DNA from: Odobenus rosmarus divergens
Lineage: Eukaryota > Chordata > Mammalia > Carnivora > Odobenidae
NCBI RefSeq assembly: GCF_000321225.1
Contig: NW_004450465.1
Location: 1-64,000 of the forward strand
Direction of reading: 5' to 3'
DNA: 64,000 bases
This document shows, piece after piece, positions 11,490-21,845 of the stretch; position 1 is the first letter of the stretch, and each line of letters opens with the position of its first letter. The translations under genes and the position numbers were made by a program. The notes beneath the pieces are model-generated. The model was not told where the DNA came from and did not search any database. It was given only the letters and a program-made list of their open reading frames with translations.

Positions 11490-11978
11490 TGTTAGAATAT
11501 ATTATTGTGAAAATTAATAAAAGGAAACCTCATTTAGATAGGAGTTGGAAGGCCAGCAAGGGGAGCTTTTACACCCTACCACTCACTCATCATCAGTTAC
11601 AGACCCAGCATGAGAGACATGCATCGCAAGTCCATATTACTTTAGATACTGCTTTACTATCCCAGCAGGAGGAAGAAAGTTTTTCCTCTTCCTTGGCAAC
11701 AGGCAACAGTGCAGCTAATGAGAGATTATCATAACTCAGCCAATAAAAAGCCACTATGCTTCAAATTCCCAGTTAATTCCAATGGTCTTTTTTGTTTATA
11801 ACGGCCTTCCCTAGTTCCCTCTTTCCTCTATGAGGGGCTTTTATTCTTTGGGCTTACCTATGGTTTTGCTGTAGCTTACTTGTCCCAGATTACAATTCTC
11901 TGCTATTCCCAAATAAACCCATTATTTTGTTTTATTTTGCTGGTAAAATAACTGGCAGTTTTATTTATAAGGTTAACA
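11490..11978 (+). mobile_element. Solo LTR, endogenous retrovirus, family not recognised
   Basis: A 489-bp block that begins with TGTTA and ends with TAACA, the inverted short ends typical of retroviral LTRs. Inside are a TATA-like 'caataaaaag' at 11741 and an AATAAA at 11912 about 60 bp from the right end, followed by GT/T-rich sequence, as in an LTR R-U5 region. No retroviral coding sequence flanks it, so it looks like a solo LTR. No 5-bp duplication is visible at these exact ends, which leaves the boundaries slightly uncertain. Confidence 0.62.
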
Positions 11979-12289
11979 CTATTAACCATTTAGTAATCTC
12001 TATATAGTTCTTTCCATGTTGGAACATAATTATTTTTTAACTCCGTGTTGACTATTTTATAAGGAGAGGTACCTAAAACACATGGCTTCACATGGGATTA
12101 AGAGAGCTGCAGTATAGGAAAAGAGAAGTAGGTAGTAAAAGAAATAAGTGGGAGGACTTTGTAGGACATCAGATCTTTTGAATTCATCCATAATTGCAAA
12201 GTGTTATCTTTCGAACTCTACTCTAAATCTGGGAACACAGAGAACAAAATGCTGTTTGTATGGCTTTAGCCTAAGTGACAAATCTGGGT
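11979..12289. other. Unassigned DNA
   Basis: Short stretch between the LTR and the L2 fragment. No gene or clear repeat is seen, although its right part may belong to the L2. Confidence 0.45.
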
Positions 12290-12600
12290 TTTATTCTCCA
12301 GGCATTATGAAGCCTTTGAATGTTCAAAACTAAAGTTTTGGTCATATCAGAGAAAGAGTAACCCATTTTGGGTTTTTATAAAATAAAGTATATGATTCAT
12401 GGGAAAGAAAAGCTGAAAACATGGTGCCTGATTAGAAAAGCAATAGGGTAATCAACACAAGAGAGTTTAGGGCCTGAGTTGAAGAGTTACAGTGAGTTTA
12501 GAGAAGGGATCAGTAATACTTAGGAAGTAGAGTCAATAGGATATGGTGAATGAAGAGATGTTTAAATCAAGGAAAGAGAGGGACCAAAGATGCCTCTGAA
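12290..12600 (-). mobile_element. L2 LINE fragment, antisense
   Basis: The order 'atgaagcctttgaatgttc', 'gatcagtaatacttaggaag', 'tagagtcaataggatatggtg', 'aaagagagggaccaaagatg' follows the antisense of the L2 ORF2/3' region. Very old and gap-rich, without open frames. The right limit is uncertain. Confidence 0.5.
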
Positions 12601-12937
12601 ATTCCCCTTTAGAAGAATGGCAATTCCAATCAAACTGAACATTGGAAGAAATATTTTATTTGTTTTTTGGCCCTTTCGATTTTGTCAAGGCAGTATGTGT
12701 TGAAGAAAACGTGATCCTAATTAAGTTTAGAAAATGTCACTTATCTACTCTCCTCAGATAAATTGCAAATACTGTTAGGATTCTACATGGAGTATAGTGG
12801 ATGGTGGCTACTGAGAGGAGCAGCAATGGACTTGCCTTGATATATACCATACAGGGGGAAGGTAAGGATAGAGAACTGCTAACTCTAGAGAATGGGTAAA
12901 TCTGAGTTTCATCAGTAAGTAGAGAAAGTTGTTTTGG

Positions 12938-13141
12938 TTTTTTTTTAAGATTATTTATTTATTTATTTATTTGACAGCGAGAGAGAGTTAGCGAGAGCAG
13001 GAACACAGGTGGGGGAATGGGAGAGGGAGAAGCAAGCTTCCCGCTGAGCAGGGAGCCCGATGCGGGGCTCGATCCCAGGACCCTGGGATCATGACCTGAG
13101 CCAAAGGCAGACGCTTAATGACTGAGCCACCCAGGCGCCCC
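12938..13141 (-). mobile_element. Can-SINE, young type
   Basis: Full-length minus-strand copy: T-run and (TTTA)n at its left end, AG-rich tract, and complete tRNA-like body ending in the complement of ggggcgcctgggtggctcag at 13141. Further T's follow at 13146-13155. Confidence 0.96.
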
Positions 13142-13589
13142 TATTTTTTTTTTTTACTTTTATATTCAAAACTGATGGGTATGAGTCTCTATATACTTGA
13201 GTGTGGGTAATCTTACCTACTAAGGAGTACCCCTCCCCAAATATTTCAGTGGATCTCTAGAATAAGGTCACATATGTGCCCAGAGTAAGTCCACGGAATG
13301 CTCTTTTGCCTGTCCTTAAACTCAACAGTACACTTAAATCACTTGGGGGTCATGGCTTCTCAAGCCCTCTGGGAAATCAATGCTTCCTTTCTAGTTTCCA
13401 GGCCAAGTCAGTGTGGCCATTGTTTCATTTGTTCCTTTACATTTCCAAGAGGGGATGACACCATTTTCTAGATCTGTGGTGTGAAGAATTCATCTCTGTC
13501 CTTCTCTGTGTGCTGTGTGGTCTCCAATCAAAGGAGAGTCCATAAGCAGCACAAAGAGCGCAACAAAACACTTCCTTCAGCTTCAGATC
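13142..13589. other. Unassigned DNA between two Can-SINEs
   Basis: Nothing recognisable beyond T-rich sequence at the left. ORF 13276-13458 (60 codons) has no supporting feature. Confidence 0.45.
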
Positions 13590-13601
13590 TTTAAAACTTC
13601 T

Positions 13602-13800
13602 TTTTTTTTTTTAAAGATTTTATTTATTTATTTGACAGAGAGAGTGCACAAGCAGGGGGAGTGGCAGGCAGATGGAGAGGGAGAAGCAGGCTCCCTGCTG
13701 AGTAAAGAGCCCGATGTAGGGCTCGATCCCAGAACCCTGAGATCATGACCTGAGCCAAAGGCTGACACGTAACCGACTGAGCCACCCCAGTGTTCCGATG
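13602..13800 (-). mobile_element. Can-SINE with perfect 12-bp TSD
   Basis: Minus-strand copy with a T14 tail complement. It is flanked by tttaaaacttct at 13590-13601 and 13801-13812. The head end is slightly degenerate (ccaccccagtgttcc). Confidence 0.96.
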
Positions 13801-13812
13801 TTTAAAACTTCT

Positions 13813-15896
13813 GAATTTGTGGAGATGAGCAGAATACCGATGCTGTCACTTTCCCATAATTATCTGTCTCTTGTACTTCTGTAACACACCTTCAAACCCA
13901 ACAAACCTAGCTCTGTAAGACAAGCAATCAAAAATCCCCTCTCCATACTTCAGTCAAAGGCCGAAAACCACCAGTTACATCAATTTATGCATTTATTTGG
14001 GATGTAAAACTGTTCCATTATCCAGAGGCATCTAAACACCAGCTTCTCTTCACCTAGAGCATCAGAACGGCAATTTCCAAATAAAACTCAACAACCCAAG
14101 CCAGGATGTAACTTTCTTCTTCTTTGTTGTCAACATGGCATCAAAGGCAGCCATCTCCCCCACTTCATAACAATGGCTCCAGCCATCCTTACCTTTTTAC
14201 TTCATCTTTACATTCACCCAGTGTGATCTATACATAATAGTGAGAAAAATTGCTATTGTTTAGACCCTACAACTCCCCACCTGATCCCCTAACTTTTTTT
14301 TTTTCTGATTCCCTAACTTAAGTATAGGCCCATTACTCTGCTGAGTTTTGAAGTTTTACTGAAATTCCCATAGCATTGAGAAGAGATTTATCTGTTTGTT
14401 TTGGTATCTATGAAATTTCGTATTTAAAAAAATTTTTGCAGTGTTTGGGTCAAGGGAGATTCCGAAAATGCTGTCTCAATTTCTTCCCAGAGGAGGACTC
14501 AAACCCTTTAAATTGTTGTTGGTTAGAATTTGTGGTTTTATTTTTTTTTAACATCTACTGTCTACTGTGTCTGTAGCATCAGAATTTTATGACAAAGTAT
14601 CATTCGTCAGTTAAATCAGCAGAATCTGTCTCTGTTTAATAACTACCCCAAATGGAAATGAATTAGTCCTATAATTTAAATAATGAACAAAAATACACAG
14701 CTGATGAACATTTTTTTGGAGTCAATTATTTTAAGTTAAAAAAGTGATGTCTAAAATGTTCCTTTCATGGGTATCTCAATATGTTTCCTCACAGTCTTCT
14801 TCAGAATTCAGGAAACATGCTTGCCCATCAGGAAACAAAATTAAATGGATGATAAATTTGTCCAGGTTTCTTCATGGACTCAACAGCAGTTCCAAGGACG
14901 CAAGAATTTCCTATCACAATTCTCTGATTAATAGATTATATAAGTACTAACCATGAAAGGGCACTGTGTAGATAAAATAAATTTAATTGAAATTATTTTA
15001 GTATTAACCAACCTCCATCCTTCCAGTTACCCTTCAACGAACTCCTCCTCTAGGTATTCACTTACAAATTGAGTTTCTGGAATTCTGCAAACACTTTCCT
15101 TTAAAAAATTTTAAAATTTCCCATTAAAAAAATTTAAGAATCCTTTTTTGTTAAGACTGTCTTGCTTCATTCTTTAAATTGAGCCTAAGCGTTATAAAGA
15201 AGTAAAAGTATCCTCTTTTTGAGCTTGAGTTTATTCCATGCTGTTTTTAAAAAGTAATGACTAAGTAGAAAACTACATTATGATTAATATTTGAATCCAG
15301 ATATAACTTAATTATTCTTGCATGGCATGGTTATTGTTTGAACAAAAATTTCAAACTTATTAAAATGACATAATCTGAACGACTAATTTTATTACATTTT
15401 GTTGCTGAGGAAATACATGAAGTCCTCTCAGCTGTGATCAGAAATGTTAAAAATTTCTTTCTTATTGGAATAATAAATGATGGAAAGAAGAACTAAATCA
15501 AATGGCAAACATGCAGGGCTCTTTTTAAATTAATAAAAAGTGAAAATAATTTATTATTGTTACATTTGCTCTCAAAGGACTTTATGGTTTCTTGATTTGA
15601 CTATTTTAGATTTTGCCAATGTGCATTCTGTTTTATGGTCACCAATTTTCCATCTCTAAAGAAATCAGAAAATGGGAAAATTACTTTAATCTGGTTGTTA
15701 AAATGGTAGATTATAATTCCCTTGAAGTTTGAGTGAGTTGCTCAGGTAACATGAAATCACTTTTAGAGATTATTAATGTTAGGTGCTCCTCTTTGCCAGT
15801 TGATACTGATGTGTGTTAGGAAAATTAATCCAACTGTTCACAACAAATTGACGTAAGGAGCAACTGACGCAACAAGATTGGTTAAGAAGTTATCTT
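13813..15896. other. Unassigned AT-rich DNA
   Basis: No gene or clear transposon. The stretch 13900-14280 is less AT-rich than the rest and has LTR-like composition (AATAAA near 14081), but no ends could be found. ORFs at 14376-14576 and 14744-14950 look random. Confidence 0.5.
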
Positions 15897-16079
15897 GGGG
15901 TGCCTGGGTGGCTCAGTTGGTTAAGTAGCTGACTCTTGATTTCGGCTCAGGTCATGATCTCAGGTCCTGGGCTCGAGCCCTGCATTGGGCTCCTTGCTCA
16001 GTGGGGAGTCTGCTTAAAGATTCTTTCTCCCTCTCCCTCTGCTTGCATGCTCTCTCTCTAAAATAAATAAATATATCTT
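15897..16079 (+). mobile_element. Can-SINE, older type, left arm of a tail-to-tail pair
   Basis: Sense copy starting ggggtgcctgggtggctcag and ending in AATAAATAAATAT. Its tail abuts the tail of the next, oppositely oriented SINE. Confidence 0.95.
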
Positions 16080-16313
16080 ATTTATTTATTTATTTGTTTG
16101 CTTATTTATTTATTTATTTTAAAGATTTTATTTATTTATTTTACAGGGAGAGACACAGTGAGAGAGGGAACACAAGCAGGGGAGTGGGAGAGGGAGAAGC
16201 AGGCTCCCCACTGAGCAGGGAGCCCGATGCGGGGCTCGATCCCAGGACCCTGGGATCATGACCTGAGCCGAAGGCAGACGCTTAACGACTGAGCCACCCA
16301 GGCGCCCCCCCCC
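16080..16313 (-). mobile_element. Can-SINE, young type, right arm of a tail-to-tail pair
   Basis: Minus-strand copy with an expanded (ATTT)n tail complement (16080-16140) and a body very close to the young consensus, ending in a C-run at 16305-16313. With the previous element it forms an inverted repeat of about 180 bp per arm. Confidence 0.96.
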
Positions 16314-16321
16314 TTTTTTTT

Positions 16322-16556
16322 TTAAAGACGAAATCTCAGTACAGGCCTCCAGTTATGGAATGAGTAAATCATGGGAATAAAGAGCAGAGCATGAGAACTA
16401 TGGTCAATGATACTGTAACAGCAATGTAACGGGACAGATGGTAGCTACATGCATCTGGTGAACAGAGCATAATGTATAAACTTGTCAAATCAGGAAATTG
16501 TACACCTGAAAGTAATGTAACATTTTGTGTCAACTGTACTTAAATAAAATATATAT
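16322..16556 (+). mobile_element. L1 3' end (L1MA/MB-type)
   Basis: Contains 'gcataatgtataaacttgtc', 'ttgtacacctgaaagtaatg' and a final 'aataaaatatatataaag'. This is the 3' terminus of a mammalian L1 that is older than the carnivore-specific ones. It begins next to the SINE pair, so the rest of the 3' UTR is absent or diverged. Confidence 0.8.
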
Positions 16557-16705
16557 AAAGAAGCAATCTGAAAAGTTCAAGTCAAAGATAATTATGTGTG
16601 AATTACTGGTGCAAGTGGAAAAGAATGAGGGAGAGATATGGAAGAGCTATTATAAAAGAACATTGAGACTGTGTGAAAGAAAAAATTTTTAAAAAGACAA
16701 TATTT

Positions 16706-16912
16706 GGGGGCACCTGAGTGGCTCAGTTGGTTAAGCATCTGCCTTCGGCTCAGGTCATGATCTCAGGGTCCTGGGATTGAGCCCCAGATCCGGCTCCCTG
16801 CTCCGCAGGAAGCCTGCTCTCCCTCTCCTCCACGCTTGCACTTTCTCTTGCTATCTCTGTCACTATCTGTCTCTCTATCAAATAAATAAATAAATAAAAT
16901 CTTTTAAAAAAG
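16706..16912 (+). mobile_element. Can-SINE with perfect 11-bp TSD
   Basis: Full-length sense copy. Flanking duplication gacaatatttg at 16696-16706 and 16913-16923. The tail is (AAAT)n followed by an A-run. Confidence 0.96.
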
Positions 16913-17167
16913 GACAATATTTGTATAATATTGAAGGTATAAAGGCAGGGTGAACAGAGATATTATTTGTGGGTAGAGACTCAGAAAAAAATGCTGAATT
17001 CATGACTGGAAAAGCAAAGAATATTTGTTCAATTTTAAGTTTAAGTTGAGGGTGAAATCCTCATAGGATGATAAAGGTAAAGATACTCCACAAGCAAACG
17101 ACAACAGAAACATAGAAAAAGAGCAGAGGACAAAAGTTAGCCCAAGTGCTACAATCTGGTAATCTGC

Positions 17168-17332
17168 AGCAGTACTTTTCAAGTTCTCATATGGATATGA
17201 ATCATCTAGGATTTCAGAAATTCACTTTTTGTCATAGCATATCTCAAGTGGGGCCCAAGATTCTGTATTTCTATCATGTATCCAGGTATTGCCCAATTTA
17301 CTGGTCTGGTGACCACACTTTGGATAGTAAAG
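17168..17332 (+). mobile_element. hAT-Charlie-type MITE (left of a pair)
   Basis: Begins with a degenerate 'cagtacttttcaag' terminus. Inner segments ('atgaatcatctaggatttca', 'gtggggcccaagattctgta') and 'gaccacactttgg' near the right end match the ~170-bp non-autonomous hAT elements of mammals. The exact family is not decided (MER5/MER3 group). Confidence 0.5.
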
Positions 17333-17351
17333 TACATCATTTTTTTTCCTC

Positions 17352-17516
17352 AAATGTCACTACTCATTGGAATCTCAAATAAATTTTAAAACAAACAAAC
17401 AAAACTGATGCCTGGTTCCCAGCCCCGGAAAATCTAACTATGTTGATTAAAGAGCAGCCTGGGCACTGCATTTTAAATCCCAAGGCAATTCTAACATGCT
17501 GCAAGTTTTGAGAACC
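17352..17516 (+). mobile_element. hAT-Charlie-type MITE (right of a pair)
   Basis: Contains 'actgatgcctggttcccagc', a degenerate 'agcagcctgggcactgc' and 'caattctaacatgctgcaag', and ends with 'gttttgagaacc', the expected terminus. A (CAAA)n-like expansion sits at 17392-17404. It lies about 20 bp from the previous MITE in the same orientation. Confidence 0.55.
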
Positions 17517-18101
17517 TTGTCAAGGTGGTAGTTTGAAAGAGTGAAAAATAAAAGAAACCGTATTTAGACAGGTGTAGGGAAAAGTAGAACATAAGGAAAA
17601 AAAGGAACTAGAGAGATGGGAGGAAAACTAGATGGGTTTTTGTATTTTGTAAGTCAAGTGAAAGAGAGAGTAAAAGGTAATAAGTATTATCAAATGCTTT
17701 AGAGAATGTGGAAAACATGAGGCCGGACTAATGACATTAGATTCTGACTGGGAGACCCACAGTGGTCTTAAGAGGTTTTATTTTGGGTACTGGGAGAGTT
17801 GTTATTTTCATTAATGAAGAGACAATAACTCTATAGTGCTCATGGAAATGATTATGAATCAATCCTTATTAATAATAAAGGAAAATGCAAAGTCAAAAAG
17901 TACATAAAACCTCAAATTCTGCTACACTAAAATACCTAGCATCAAGATTTTTTTCTTTCATTCAGGATGATCCTTTTTCTTTGGTTAGATGGTAGAATCA
18001 TCATAGCTAAATAGATGAACTAATTTTATCAATATAAGATAACACTTCTATAATTTAAATATTAACATTGACTTTATCAGTAGATTAAAAAACAAGATCT
18101 T
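17517..18101. other. Unassigned DNA, possible old LINE remnant
   Basis: The stretch 17610-17790 ('gggaggaaaactagatgggt', 'agtcaagtgaaagagagagt') resembles an ancient mammalian-wide repeat I cannot name firmly (L2-like). The rest shows nothing recognisable. Confidence 0.35.
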
Positions 18102-18232
18102 GGGGCACATGGGTGGCTCAGTCAGTTAAGAGTCTCTTGAACTCAGCTCAGATCTTGATCTCAGGGTTGTGAGTTCAAGCCCCGTGTTAGGTGTGGAGAA
18201 TACTTAAAATAACAACAAGAATAATAACAAAA
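18102..18232 (+). mobile_element. Can-SINE, old short type
   Basis: tRNA-like head and body, then 'gtgttaggtgtggagaatac' and an AAC/AAT-rich tail, with no CT-rich segment. This is the short, older SINEC form. Confidence 0.9.
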
Positions 18233-18426
18233 GTTTAAAAAAAAATCCAGATCTCCAATAGCTTAGGTAAATAGAAAAATGTATTATTTCCTCCAAATGT
18301 ATCTATATAGTTTAGGAAAAATAAGATATAGGAAATTATATATATATTTTACATTGTTGAGATTTATTACATTATATGCTGTTCCATAATCACAATGGGC
18401 ACAATTTTCAGCTAAATTTATATTCA

Positions 18427-18613
18427 TTTTTTTTTTAATTTTTAAAGATTTATTTATTTTAGAGATAGAGTGTGAGCAGGGGAAGGGCAGGGGGAGAGGG
18501 GGAGAATCTGAAGCAGACTCCTGCAGGGGGCTCCATCTCATAACCCTGAGATCATGACCTGAGCCGAAACCAAGAGTCAGACATTCAAGCGGCTGAGCCA
18601 CCCAGGCGCCCCC
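18427..18613 (-). mobile_element. Can-SINE, older type
   Basis: Minus-strand copy with a T-run at its left end and the complete tRNA head complement at 18585-18613. The central part is shortened by a few bases (gcagactcctgcagggggct). Confidence 0.94.
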
Positions 18614-18728
18614 AGGTGACTTTTATATTTTAAAGAATTCAATATTCACTAGTGGTCTGTTACCATAATTACTTCTTCCTCTTTTAAAAAAAATGCATAT
18701 ATTGGTTCCTTAGGTTTCACTGTAATCT

Positions 18729-18751
18729 TATTTGTTTGTTTGTTTGTTTAA
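18729..18751. repeat. (TTTG)5 microsatellite
   Basis: Short perfect tetranucleotide run. Confidence 0.9.
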
Positions 18752-18979
18752 AGGCAGTCTTCCTGGGTGCTATTCCCTGATTTCTTGTTTGTTTCATGTT
18801 CTGGGTTGTCATTATACTTAAAGGACACTTTGACCAGATATAAAATGAGTAGCTTTTACTTTTGTTTTCCCACTTAGAACTTTGTAACATTACAATACTA
18901 TTTCACATTTATTGGACAACAGTTCATATGCCAAGAAATTTACATTTATTATCTCCTTTAGTGCTCATAGTAACACTAT

Positions 18980-19713
18980 TGCTGTAGGCTAAATAATGTC
19001 CCCTAAAGATTTTCATGTCCTACTCTTTGGAAACTGTGAGTGTTCCCTTATTGGTGGAAAAGAGACTTTGCAGATGTGATTAAATTAAGGATATTGAGAT
19101 GAGGGTATCATCCTGGATTATATGGGTGGACCCTAAGCACACTCATAAATGTTCATAGAAAAGGGAGGCAAAGGGAGATTTTATTACATAGAGAAGAAGA
19201 AGGCCATGGATGGAAACAGATGGAAGCAGGGTCAGAGAGAGAAGATGCTATACTGCTGGCTTTGAAGATGGATGAAGGGGCCATGAGCCAAAAAATGGAG
19301 CTCTAGAAGCTAGAAAAGGCAAGGAAACAGATTCTCCCTTAACACCTCTAGAGGAAGCATAGCCCTGCTAAAACCTTGATATTTGGCTCAGTGAAACCAC
19401 TTCTGACTCTGATTCCAGATTATAAGAGAATAAATTTTTGGGGCGCCTGGGTGGCTCAGTCGTTAAGCATCTGCCTTCGGCTCAGGTCATGATCCCAGGG
19501 TCCTGATATCGAGCCCCGCATCAGGCTCCCTGCTCGGCGGGAAGCCTGCTTCTCCCTCTCCCACTCTCCCTGCTTGTGTTCCTGCTCTTGCTGTGTCTCT
19601 CTCTCTCTGTCAAATAAATAAATAAAATCTTTTTAAAAAAAAGAATAAATTTTTGATGCTTTAAGTCACTAATTTGTGGTAATTTGTTGTAGCAGTCATA
19701 GAAAACAACTACA
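18980..19713 (+). mobile_element. MLT1-type MaLR LTR, split by a Can-SINE
   Basis: Sense LTR running from a degenerate TG start (tgctgtaggctaaataatgt) through 'gactttgcagatgtgattaa' and 'ggaaacagattctccctta' to 'agtcactaatttgtggtaat' and a final ACA. A Can-SINE at 19441-19641 splits it. The flanks actat (18975-18979) and cctat (19714-19718) fit a 5-bp duplication with one mismatch. No coding sequence, so it is a solo LTR. Confidence 0.78.
19441..19641 (+). mobile_element. Can-SINE, young type, perfect 14-bp TSD
   Basis: Full-length young copy flanked by agaataaatttttg at 19427-19440 and 19642-19655. Inserted near the polyadenylation region of the MLT1-type LTR, within its AATAAA. Confidence 0.97.
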
Positions 19714-19735
19714 CCTATGAATTAAATACAGTTAC

Positions 19736-20078
19736 TGTTTTAGTTTGGGCTGTTCCAATTGACTGAGTGGCTTAAAACAGCAAACATTTATTTCTTACAG
19801 TTCTGGAGCCTGGGAAGTCCAAGTTTAAGGTGCCAGATGATTAGATTCCTGGTGAGAACCCTCTTCTTGGTTTTCAGAAGATTGAGGATGGAGAGAGAAA
19901 GAGCAAGTTAGCTAGCTCTCTGGCATTTTCTTATAAGGGCATTAATACAACATCATGGAGGCTCCACCCTCATGATCTAATGACCTCCCAAAGGCCTCAT
20001 CTCCAACTACTGTCACACCAGGGATTAGAATTTCAGTGTATGAATTTTGGGATGGACACATATATGAAGTTCATAATA
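19736..20078 (-). mobile_element. MLT1-type MaLR LTR, antisense, 5-bp TSD
   Basis: Complement of an MLT1-type LTR: starts tgttttagtttgggctgttc, contains 'ttcttacagttctggagcct' and 'ccaccctcatgatctaatga', and ends near 'gttcataata'. A perfect 5-bp duplication, gttac, flanks it at 19731-19735 and 20079-20083. Solo LTR. Confidence 0.82.
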
Positions 20079-20225
20079 GTTACTATCCTAATTTTATAGA
20101 TGAAGAATATCAGATACAGAGAAGTTAACTAATATGCCCAAAGTCACATAACTTCCAAGTGATAAGAGTCAGGATTTGAGCACTAGCAACCCAATTCTGG
20201 CACCTTCACATTTAACAATATGTGG

Positions 20226-20645
20226 GCTTGTGAAGGAGCCTCCCTGCCATTTTATCCTTTTCAGTTCTAGTCTGTTTCACATTAAAGGGTTGCTGAGACT
20301 TTCTTTTTAATTATGTCTTCTGGTTTTCAGCATAGTACTTAGCACTAAATGACCTAAGCTCAAATTAAGAACATTGTTTCAGGCATAAAATTTCTTCATT
20401 CAGCAAATATTAACATCCTGCTTATGAAATCCACAACCATTATACTAGCACCAAACTAAGAGATTTTGATATTGTCTTATACAGAATAAACCACAGTTCC
20501 TCATAAAACAGTTAAAACCTAATTCACTAGAATTTTGTCTGCAACAAAATCAGAGGATTAGTATCTCAAGGTTCACCAGGGATTTTTATCTCCACTGAAA
20601 GTAACCATAAAAACAGTGATTCTCAATAGTTTGTGTGGGAATATA
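20226..20645. other. Unassigned DNA
   Basis: No gene or recognisable repeat. Confidence 0.45.
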
Positions 20646-20660
20646 AAAAAGTTTATTCCC

Positions 20661-20870
20661 TGAGGTGCCTGGGTAGCTCAGTCAGCTAAATCTCTCTCTC
20701 TTGATTTCTGCTCAGGTCATGATCTCAGGGTCATGGGATCGAGCCCGGTGTCATGTCGGGTTCCTTGCTCAGCAGGGAGTCTGCTTGAGATTCCCTCTCT
20801 CTCTCTCTGCCTTTGCCCCTACCCCTGCTTGCATGCACGTGCTTTCTCTCTCTAAATAAAATCTTTAAAA
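20661..20870 (+). mobile_element. Can-SINE, older type, with TSD
   Basis: Full-length sense copy (gaggtgcctgggtagctcag). The flanking duplication aaaaagtttatt lies at about 20646-20657 and 20871-20882. Confidence 0.94.
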
Positions 20871-20924
20871 AAAAGTTTATTTCCATTCATTGAGTTTCAG
20901 AGAATAAGTTTCACACATTTTACA

Positions 20925-21845
20925 AAAAGGATGCTAAGAAAAAGAGTAGTAAATACACATGGCAAAAATTCAAAAAGTATAGAAAGGTATAAAATGGAAA
21001 GTTACATCCTTGAGTGCCGTATTCTCTTTCATAATTAAATTAACCATTTCCATATTGGAGGAGTGACCATACAATTTATCACCTAACCAGGATATTTTTA
21101 AAGAGTGACAAGTGCTAAGCTAACAGAAAACCAGCAAGGGGACAGGTAAAACCTAGGACCTAACTGGGTTAATTTGTGGAAATTGAAGATATTTTCAGGT
21201 TTTTCCAACAACTAAAAATGCTGACATAAGGTTTATTGTATCTTGGTGTTCTTTTGTAAGAATGACTATAAAATGAATCACTAAAAATATGTCAAAATCT
21301 GTGTGGACTTTGGTTTTGTTAAATATCAGATTACTCTCCAAACATATGACATCAGTTTATTCTCCTACCAACAGAGTATGAAAGTATTTCTTTCCTATAA
21401 GAAATAATACCAAACATATTTTTTGACAACATATTTACAGATTTAAAAAAATTACTTTTCTGATTTGTTTTGTAGTCCTTTAGTTTTAAGTAGAATTTAC
21501 CATTTATTTGTTTGTGCATTTGTGTATTTTCTGAGACTTATTTACTCAAATCATATTTCTATTATTTTTCTATTGTGTTATTATATACATATTACATATA
21601 TACATATAATATTTCTATTCTGCTCTTCCTATGTGCATATGTAATATCTATTATACATAATAAATATAATATTTCTATTAGATTTCTATTAGATTGGGTT
21701 TAGGTAGACTCTGTGAATTCAAACAATTCACCCATTGCCTGTATAAGTATTCCAAATATTTTCCTAATAGATCATGTCTTCAGTGTTTCTTACGGCATTT
21801 TAAGAATTGTACTGAAATTTATTATTCATTTGCTTATTGTCTTCT
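20925..21845 (-). mobile_element. Old L1ME-type LINE, antisense
   Basis: Left part (20940-21010, 'aaaaattcaaaaagtatag') resembles the complement of an L1ME 3' UTR. 21305-21400 ('attactctccaaacatatga', 'ttctcctaccaacagagta') resembles the complement of the ORF2 C-terminal region, and 21480-21845 continues in the same order. About 180 bp at 21055-21235 do not fit and may be a diverged DNA transposon inserted in it. Very AT-rich between 21530 and 21690. Confidence 0.5.

Larger units (their letters stand above)
18893..20225 (-). mobile_element. MIR SINE, antisense, split into three pieces
   Basis: Three pieces reassemble as one antisense MIR: 18893-18979 ('tttattatctcctttagtgc', 'catagtaacactat'), 19714-19735 ('cctatgaattaaatacagttac') and 20084-20225 ('attttatagatgaagaat', 'gcccaaagtcacataactt'). 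The gaps are filled by two MLT1-type LTRs. The order and the 5-bp duplications at the breaks (actat/cctat and gttac/gttac) support a single ancestral copy. Confidence 0.75.
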
